From assembly GCA_937976325.1 (NCBI GenBank), contig CALJSD010000114.1, positions 1 to 10,668 on the forward strand: a DNA stretch of 10,668 nucleotides, in the 5' to 3' direction. Shown here piece after piece: positions 6,335 to 10,668 of the stretch (position 1 is its first letter; every line of letters begins with the position of its first letter). A program made the position numbers and the translations under genes. The stretch is from an uncultured Carnobacterium sp. (GTDB taxonomy: Bacteria > Bacillota > Bacilli > Lactobacillales > Aerococcaceae). The notes under the pieces are model-generated. The model made no database searches, was not told the origin of the DNA, and worked only from the letters and a program-made list of their open reading frames with translations.

Positions 6335-6363
6335 ATTTTACCATTGTTTAGATTAAATTTAAA
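6335..6363 (-). promoter_or_regulatory. Promoter of L2
   Basis: Minus strand TTTAAA (6363-6358), a 17-base spacer, TAAAAT (6340-6335) with TG upstream (TGGTAAAAT). The -10 ends 37 bases before the L2 ATG. Matches the L3 promoter in -35, spacing and -10. Confidence 0.7.
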
Positions 6364-6399
6364 TAGAGAACCAATTGTTATCCATATGTGAAAGATGAT

Positions 6400-6432
6400 A
6401 AAAGAGTCTGATTGTGTGAATCAGGCTCTTTT
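6400..6432 (-). terminator. Terminator of L1
   Basis: Stem AAAAGAGTCTGATT (6400-6413) / AATCAGGCTCTTTT (6419-6432) with a 5-base loop. Thirteen of fourteen positions pair; the odd one is U-G on a plus-strand RNA but C-A on the minus-strand RNA that L1 makes, so the stem should be a little weaker than that at 3274. The tail reads TTTTATC. It lies 20 bases past the L1 stop. Confidence 0.8.
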
Positions 6433-6452
6433 AGTATTAGTTGTTTATTGGA

Positions 6453-7097
6453 TTATTGCCCTGGAGTATTTGGATCTAAGCCCCAAGTTTTTTCTAAAAC
6501 AGTTCTTACTGTTGCGGCTGTATCCTCTGTCCCTTCCAGTAAAATGTCATATACTTTTTCTCCTCGTTGGAAAACCCATTGGAACAAGTATTTGCCATCT
6601 TTCAATTGAATTTTAATAAGGGAAGCATCCTCACCAGCAAACTCTGTCTTTTCCTTTTGCGTTTTCTCAACTTTAGGATTGTATTGCCAGCCATCATACA
6701 AACGGTTAGCTAGCAATTCAGCCCCGAAAATTTCCCCGGCATTCACGTGTAATTGGTCTTTACCGTATCCATTAATCGTAATCATGTTGTAAGGATCTTT
6801 TGAAGCATATTGGAATTGAGGGCCACCGTTTGGGTCTTTGTATGCTACCCAATCTTTAGGAACATTGAAATAACCAACGTCTTCACGACCAACACGTTGA
6901 GTATCTGCAAGTGATACTTCTTTTGTTTCAGAAGTTCCAGCCGTTGTTGTAGGAGCAGTTGTAGTTGTTACAGTTGTAGTTGCTTCTGTTGTTGGTGCAA
7001 CTGTTGTTTCAGGGGCTTTCTTTTCCCCATTCCCGCAAGCCGCTACTATCACCGCGGATAGGAGGGTAACAGATGCTAATAAGAGTTTACTTTTCAT
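6453..7097 (-). CDS. Lipoprotein paralogue L1 (214 aa)
   Basis: First gene of the array in transcription order and the most different signal peptide (MKSKLLLASV…), but the same VAAC lipobox with Cys21 and the same GNGEKK start of the mature protein. The linker (about 28-57) is almost pure Thr in its centre (EATTTVTTTTAPTTTAG). The domain carries VSLADTQRVGREDVGYFNVPKDW, QFQYASKDPYN, GAELLANRLYDGW and FQWVFQRGEKVYDILLEGT, ending WGLDPNTPGQ. The ribosome site (GGGAGG, five bases before the ATG) differs from the AAGGAG at ten bases used by the other copies. Own promoter at 7127-7155 and terminator at 6400-6432. Function unknown; predicted on the outer membrane face. Confidence 0.9.
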   Translation of the reverse strand: MKSKLLLASVTLLSAVIVAACGNGEKKAPETTVAPTTEATTTVTTTTAPTTTAGTSETKEVSLADTQRVGREDVGYFNVPKDWVAYKDPNGGPQFQYASKDPYNMITINGYGKDQLHVNAGEIFGAELLANRLYDGWQYNPKVEKTQKEKTEFAGEDASLIKIQLKDGKYLFQWVFQRGEKVYDILLEGTEDTAATVRTVLEKTWGLDPNTPGQ

Positions 7098-7126
7098 AAG
7101 AACCTCCCAAATGGTTGTTTGTTATT

Positions 7127-7155
7127 ATTTTATCATGTTCCAAATAATATTAAAA
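7127..7155 (-). promoter_or_regulatory. Promoter of L1
   Basis: Minus strand TTTTAA (7155-7150), a 17-base spacer, TAAAAT (7132-7127) with TG upstream (TGATAAAAT). The -10 ends 29 bases before the ATG, shorter than in the other copies. The -35 is weak, so the extended -10 should do most of the work. Confidence 0.6.
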
Positions 7156-7191
7156 GAAGCGGTAGAAAGGGATTGACTGTAAGTTTTAGAA

Positions 7192-7220
7192 TTGTTTTTT
7201 TAGTTTATAGGAGAGATAAT
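7192..7220 (+). promoter_or_regulatory. Possible promoter of the NUDIX gene
   Basis: TTGTTT (7192-7197), a 17-base spacer, then GATAAT (7215-7220). It is diverging from the L1 promoter about 40 bases away. A weaker TG-containing element (TGTTATGAA, 7256-7264) lies closer to the gene. Which one is used cannot be decided from sequence. Confidence 0.4.
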
Positions 7221-7306
7221 AGTAAACGAAAATCAATTAGGTTTTAGATTATTTGTGTTATGAATGATACTTACGTAGAGAAATACTGTAGAAAGAGAGT
7301 TTGGCA

Positions 7307-7831
7307 GTGAAGGAATTAGCATTAACATTAGAGGATACGCAGTGGGAGAAGACTGAAATTACGCACGATCGACATGTTGCCCGGGCGATTGTTGTGGACG
7401 AAGAGGGATTCTTCTACTTTGTTCGTGTCGTTAGAGACGATATTTTCGGCAATGGAGCCTTTATCGAAACAGCTGGTGGCGGCGTGGAAGCAGGAGAGAC
7501 TCCTGAAGAGGCGATTCATCGGGAGTTGAAGGAAGAACTTGGCGCTAGCGTGGAGGTGCTGTGCAAGGTTGGCACAGTAAACGATTACTACAATCAGATT
7601 CACCGTCATAATGTGAACCATTATTTTCTCTGCCTCGTGACGAGTTTCGGGAAAACCGAAATGACGCCAAAAGAACTAGAGGAGTTTGAGTTGTCGACGT
7701 TGAAACTCACATATGAAGAAGCAGTAGAGGAGTACAGGAAGTGCGCGGCGAAACCTTGGGGAGTACTCTTAGCAAACCGTGAATTACCTGTCTTGGAGTG
7801 GGCCAAAAAGTGGCTTTTAAGCACAAAATAG
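7307..7831 (+). CDS. NUDIX hydrolase
   Basis: 174 residues from GTG 7307 (176 if TTG 7301 is used). The Nudix box GX5EX7REUXEEXGU is complete. Counted from TTG 7301, it runs from Gly60 through Glu66, Arg74, Glu75, Glu78 and Glu79 to Gly81; the glutamates bind the metal. These enzymes hydrolyse nucleoside diphosphates linked to another group, either to clear damaged nucleotides or to act on sugar-nucleotides and cofactors; the substrate is not readable here. An in-frame stop at 7289 excludes longer starts. I prefer GTG 7307 because the only purine-rich ribosome site (GAAAGAGAG, 7291-7299) is seven bases from it and almost touches TTG 7301. It stands alone, divergent from L1, with its own terminator. 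Confidence 0.9.
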   Translation: MKELALTLEDTQWEKTEITHDRHVARAIVVDEEGFFYFVRVVRDDIFGNGAFIETAGGGVEAGETPEEAIHRELKEELGASVEVLCKVGTVNDYYNQIHRHNVNHYFLCLVTSFGKTEMTPKELEEFELSTLKLTYEEAVEEYRKCAAKPWGVLLANRELPVLEWAKKWLLSTK

Positions 7832-7851
7832 AATAAAAATGAAGCGTTTAG

Positions 7852-7890
7852 GAACCGTAGATGAGAAAGCCGTCTACGGTTCATTTTTTT
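7852..7890 (+). terminator. Terminator of the NUDIX gene
   Basis: Perfect 10-bp stem GAACCGTAGA (7852-7861) / TCTACGGTTC (7873-7882) followed by seven T's (7884-7890). It lies 20 bases after the TAG and isolates the NUDIX gene from the GH84 promoter. Confidence 0.92.
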
Positions 7891-7924
7891 ACGAGTTTTT
7901 TCTTAAATTATTCACAAACCCAAC

Positions 7925-7953
7925 TTGTAACTACCAGTTGGTTTTGCTATATT
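7925..7953 (+). promoter_or_regulatory. Promoter of the GH84 gene
   Basis: TTGTAA (7925-7930), a 17-base spacer, then TATATT (7948-7953) with TG upstream (TGCTATATT). A start near 7960 gives a leader of about 90 bases. An inverted repeat CCAACT (7920-7925) / AGTTGG (7936-7941) overlaps the -35 and could be a second operator. Confidence 0.65.
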
Positions 7954-8006
7954 TAAGGTGCATAAAAAGCGGTAAACAATAAGGTTAGGGATTGTTTTTC
8001 GTTTTG

Positions 8007-8021
8007 TTGCAAACGCTTACT
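8007..8021 (+). promoter_or_regulatory. cre site (CcpA binding) downstream of the GH84 promoter
   Basis: TTGCAAACGCTTACT matches the published cre consensus WTGNAANCGNWNNCW at every fixed position. It sits about 45-60 bases after the predicted transcription start and about 30 before the ATG. A cre in this position normally represses by roadblock, so the gene is probably shut down when preferred sugars are present. Confidence 0.75.
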
Positions 8022-8051
8022 AAAATAAAACGAAAGGAAGTCGAAAATCTT

Positions 8052-10668
8052 ATGGGTAAGAGATTTTTTGATAAAAGATGTAAGTACAGTATTCGCAAGT
8101 TTTCGGTAGGGGTCGCTTCAGTTATGATTGGAGCAACTTTTTTTGCATCTCCGATTGCACTCGCAACGGAAGCCGAAACGCCGTCAGAAGGGAACGGGAC
8201 CATTAGTGAGGCGCCGGCTCTGGATAAATTGCCAGACGATGTGTTAAAAGCCATCGAGAAGGCAGAAAAAGAAGCCGAAGCCAACAAGCCAGCTGAGGAT
8301 GCAGCTACTTCGCATGAAGAAGTAAAACCAACCGAAGCAGAAACAACAACGGCAGCCACAGAGGTCAAACCGACTGAAGAGGCCACAACGACAACTGAGA
8401 CGAATACAGCAACAGAAACAACGAAACCACGCGAAGTAAACGGAACGGTAGAAAAGGCCGACCAATACCAAGCGGACAAGCCAGCAACAAAAGAAGAAAT
8501 CGATGCGGCGAAAAAAGAAGTGACGAAGAAGGAATATACCGTATTCCCAACGCCACAAAAGGTAACGTATGGAGATGGTGTAACAGCTCTTGAGGGAACT
8601 GTGAACCTTGTCTTCAGCGATAGTCTTGATATTTATACACGAAATCGTGCCAAAGAAGTCCTTCAAGCGAACAACGTGTCGTATACAACGAGCACGAAGG
8701 AAGCCGAAGGGGCAACGAATATTTTCCTTGGAGTCCATGGGGAGTCTCCATTAGCGGAAAAAGAAGTGCAAGATATCTCACCGGACTTATATAACAAGAT
8801 TGACGCGTATGTGTTGCGCGTGAAAAACAATAAGATTTCAATCGTCGGAAAGGATACCGATGCGGTGTTCTTTGGTCTTACGACATTAAAACATATGCTC
8901 AGTGAATCGCAAACTCCAGTTCTTCGTGACGTAACAGTGGAAGACTATGCAGAAGTGAAGAACCGTGGCTTTATCGAAGGGTACTATGGGAACCCTTGGA
9001 CGAAGCAAAACCGTGAAGACTTGATGCGTTATGGTGGCGAATTGAAATTAACGCAATATTACTTTGCACCAAAAGATGATCCATACCACAATGCGAAATG
9101 GCGTGAACTCTATCCAGATGAAAAACTCGCTGAGATTCGTGATTTGGCGCGTGTCGGAAATGAAACGAAGACGCGTTATGTGTGGACCATCCATCCATTT
9201 ATGCATAACAAGATGCGCTTTGATACGGATGCTTTATATAAACAGGATTTAGATGTCATTAAAGCGAAATTCACCCAATTGCTGGATGCAGGTGTGCGTG
9301 AATTTGGGGTTCTAGCTGATGATGCGGCCTGGCCTGTTGGTGGCTACAATAGTTATGTTCGGTTAATGACCGACCTGACAAATTGGCTAACTGAACAAGA
9401 AACAAAATACAGTGGCCTTCGTAAAGATATGATTTTCGTTCCAGCCTGGTATATGGGACAAGGGACAGAAGATGAACTTCGTACGCTCAACGAACGCCTT
9501 CCAGAAACGGTCCATTTAACTCTAACAGGAGGAAAAGTTTGGGGTGCAGTTGACCAAACCTTCCTAACAAATTTGAAGAAGAATTTGACAGAAGGTGGCA
9601 AGAAGTATCGTCCGATTCATTTCTGGATTAACTGGCCTTGTAATGATAATACCAAGCAACACTTGATTCTAGGTGGTGGTGAAAAATTCTTACATCCCAA
9701 TGTTGATTTGTCCTTGGCGCAGGGCATTATGCTAAGTCCGATGCAACAATCCGAAGCTTCAAAGGTAGCCCTCTTTGATGTGGCTCAGTATGGTTGGAAA
9801 CAATGGAGAAGTGCGGAAGAAGCTGAAAAAATCAATGATATGGCCTTTAACTATGTGGTCAATGGAAATTTTGAGGAAAGTGATGTATCAAAAGCCTTTC
9901 GTGAACTTGGTAAGCATATGCGCAACCAAAACCGCCCTCCACATGTCACAAAATTGGAAGAATCTGTTGAGCTTGCACCTAAATTGACAGACTTTTATAA
10001 TAAATTGAAGACTGGTCAAAACGTAGACGCAGAGAGAAAAGAATTAAAGGGTATCTTTGCAAACTTGAAGGCTGACGCCCTCCTTCTGAAAGAAAAAGGG
10101 GACAAGAAGCTTATTGACCAAATCCACTACTGGTTAGACAATACAGTGGATCAGATGGATGCTTTAGAAGCCTTGCTGACAGCGACAGAAGGTCTGGCTG
10201 AAAAGAATGATGCTAAGGTTTGGGAGCATTATTATGCTGGGGTTAAGTATTACGATCAGTCCATTAGTTATTCCTTCTTCTATGTAGACCATTATGAACG
10301 GGCAGAGTTTGGAGTGCAACATATTCGTCCATTTATCAATAACTTAAAGGAATACTTGGCAACACATATTCAAACCATGCTGCATCCAGATAAACTTGTG
10401 ACCACCTTTATTACCAATCGTGCGGGGATTGAAGGAGGTCTTGCAGAAGTAACAGATGGCGACTTGGATACTCATGCGATTGTCAAGACGACAACCGTTA
10501 TTGAACGAGATGATTATGTAGGACTTCGTTTCAATAAAGCCATTAAGGTCCATACGCTAGGTTTTGCTACAGGAACAAAGACAGCCGATAATTATACCTT
10601 TGGAAATGCCCTTGTGGAATATCAAAACGAACAGGGACGCGATATCGCTATGCAAATCGCAGCTGTAA
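8052..10668 (+). CDS. Secreted GH84 beta-N-acetylglucosaminidase (hyaluronidase-like), 3' end outside window
   Basis: The frame stays open to the right edge (872 codons seen), so the gene is incomplete. A YSIRK-type signal peptide (YSIRKFSVG, 12-20) is followed by a hydrophobic stretch and a likely cut after Ala38. Then come a Glu/Thr/Pro-rich spacer (about 40-155), a GH20b-like N-terminal domain (about 162-300) and the GH84 barrel (about 304-585) opening with RGFIEGYYG. The catalytic aspartates are probably Asp423-Asp424 in GVLADDAAW. A helical region follows, then an F5/8-type (CBM32-like) carbohydrate-binding start at about 781. GH84 enzymes release terminal GlcNAc by substrate-assisted catalysis, so host glycans are the likely target. 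YSIRK proteins usually end in an LPXTG cell wall anchor, which would lie outside the window. AAAGGA (8033-8038) precedes the ATG at a rather long spacing. Confidence 0.9.
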   Translation, partial: MGKRFFDKRCKYSIRKFSVGVASVMIGATFFASPIALATEAETPSEGNGTISEAPALDKLPDDVLKAIEKAEKEAEANKPAEDAATSHEEVKPTEAETTTAATEVKPTEEATTTTETNTATETTKPREVNGTVEKADQYQADKPATKEEIDAAKKEVTKKEYTVFPTPQKVTYGDGVTALEGTVNLVFSDSLDIYTRNRAKEVLQANNVSYTTSTKEAEGATNIFLGVHGESPLAEKEVQDISPDLYNKIDAYVLRVKNNKISIVGKDTDAVFFGLTTLKHMLSESQTPVLRDVTVEDYAEVKNRGFIEGYYGNPWTKQNREDLMRYGGELKLTQYYFAPKDDPYHNAKWRELYPDEKLAEIRDLARVGNETKTRYVWTIHPFMHNKMRFDTDALYKQDLDVIKAKFTQLLDAGVREFGVLADDAAWPVGGYNSYVRLMTDLTNWLTEQETKYSGLRKDMIFVPAWYMGQGTEDELRTLNERLPETVHLTLTGGKVWGAVDQTFLTNLKKNLTEGGKKYRPIHFWINWPCNDNTKQHLILGGGEKFLHPNVDLSLAQGIMLSPMQQSEASKVALFDVAQYGWKQWRSAEEAEKINDMAFNYVVNGNFEESDVSKAFRELGKHMRNQNRPPHVTKLEESVELAPKLTDFYNKLKTGQNVDAERKELKGIFANLKADALLLKEKGDKKLIDQIHYWLDNTVDQMDALEALLTATEGLAEKNDAKVWEHYYAGVKYYDQSISYSFFYVDHYERAEFGVQHIRPFINNLKEYLATHIQTMLHPDKLVTTFITNRAGIEGGLAEVTDGDLDTHAIVKTTTVIERDDYVGLRFNKAIKVHTLGFATGTKTADNYTFGNALVEYQNEQGRDIAMQIAAV

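Larger units (their letters stand above)
3274..7155 (-). repeat. Tandem array of five diverged promoter-lipoprotein-terminator units
   Basis: Five minus-strand genes of 214-223 codons lie head to tail and encode the same architecture: near-identical signal peptide, CGNGEK start, Thr/Pro linker, a VSLxDTQR-x-G-x4-GYxNVPKDW core, ANRL, and a WGL-x-TPG end. Promoter position and terminator stems are also shared, so the duplicated unit included the regulatory DNA. L2 and L3 look closest to each other (shared KIQGAK, VVGMDAF, TKDGKYFFTWVFQK). L4 and L5 share a SLRPV segment and the AKETTA linker. L1 stands apart. Confidence 0.92.

Noticed and set aside
3274..7155. Regularly spaced similar segments suggesting a CRISPR-like or other short-repeat array
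   Set aside because: The repeat unit is a whole gene of about 650 bases with diverged sequence; there are no short identical repeats with spacers.
7301..7303. TTG as the start of the NUDIX gene
   Set aside because: The purine-rich site at 7291-7299 is too close to it; GTG 7307 is better placed. The choice changes the protein by only two residues, so it is a preference rather than proof.
8244..8738. 164-residue minus-strand frame rich in Phe, Cys and Arg under the GH84 gene
   Set aside because: It is antisense to the Glu/Lys/Thr-rich spacer, and the odd composition follows from that. No promoter or ribosome site is visible, and GH84 is clearly the real gene.
10666..10668. TAA at the extreme right edge as the stop of the GH84 gene
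   Set aside because: It is out of frame: the last full codon is GTA 10665-10667, and the final A begins the next codon. The gene continues outside the window.

Overview
The window looks like a low-GC Gram-positive chromosome from the Lactobacillales, perhaps a Granulicatella, Streptococcus or related oral/commensal genus. The clues are AT-rich intergenic DNA, strong AGGAG ribosome sites, extended TGnTATAAT promoters, a YSIRK-type signal peptide, Gram-positive lipoproteins and a consensus CcpA (cre) site. The genus is an inference from these signs, not from a database match. There is no sign of an rRNA, tRNA, CRISPR array, transposase or phage gene.

Layout. (1) 1-180 is the tail of an unrecognised plus-strand gene, followed by a terminator. 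(2) 329-2376 is a three-gene plus-strand operon: a GNAT acetyltransferase, an S66 (LD-carboxypeptidase/MccF-type) peptidase and a 103-residue protein of unknown function. A perfect inverted repeat straddles its promoter -10, and it ends at a strong terminator. (3) 2379-3306 is a two-gene plus-strand operon: a single-domain rhodanese overlapped by a RimL-like GNAT acetyltransferase. It ends at a terminator shared with the opposite strand. (4) 3320-7155 on the minus strand is the most striking part: five tandem paralogous lipoprotein genes, called here L1 to L5 in order of transcription (L1 at 7097, L5 ending at 3320). L1, L2 and L3 each have their own promoter and a related terminator. L4 and L5 are 51 bases apart, with no terminator between them and only a decayed-looking promoter, so they are probably one transcript ending at the bidirectional terminator. 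(5) 7192-7890 is a plus-strand NUDIX hydrolase with its own terminator. (6) 7925 to the right edge is a secreted GH84 beta-N-acetylglucosaminidase that continues beyond the window, with a cre site between its promoter and start codon.

How it works together. GH84 and the five lipoproteins are surface products: an enzyme trimming N-acetylglucosamine from glycans, apparently under carbon catabolite control, and an expanded set of membrane-anchored proteins of unknown function. The GNAT + S66 pair brings together the same two enzyme types (acetyltransferase and S66 peptidase) known from MccE and MccF in microcin C immunity, so a detoxification role is a testable idea. The clearest candidate for something undescribed is the lipoprotein array: promoter, gene and terminator were duplicated as a unit, and the terminator stems show compensatory base changes. 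All coordinates, motif matches and comparisons were made by eye; no alignment, profile search or structure prediction was run.
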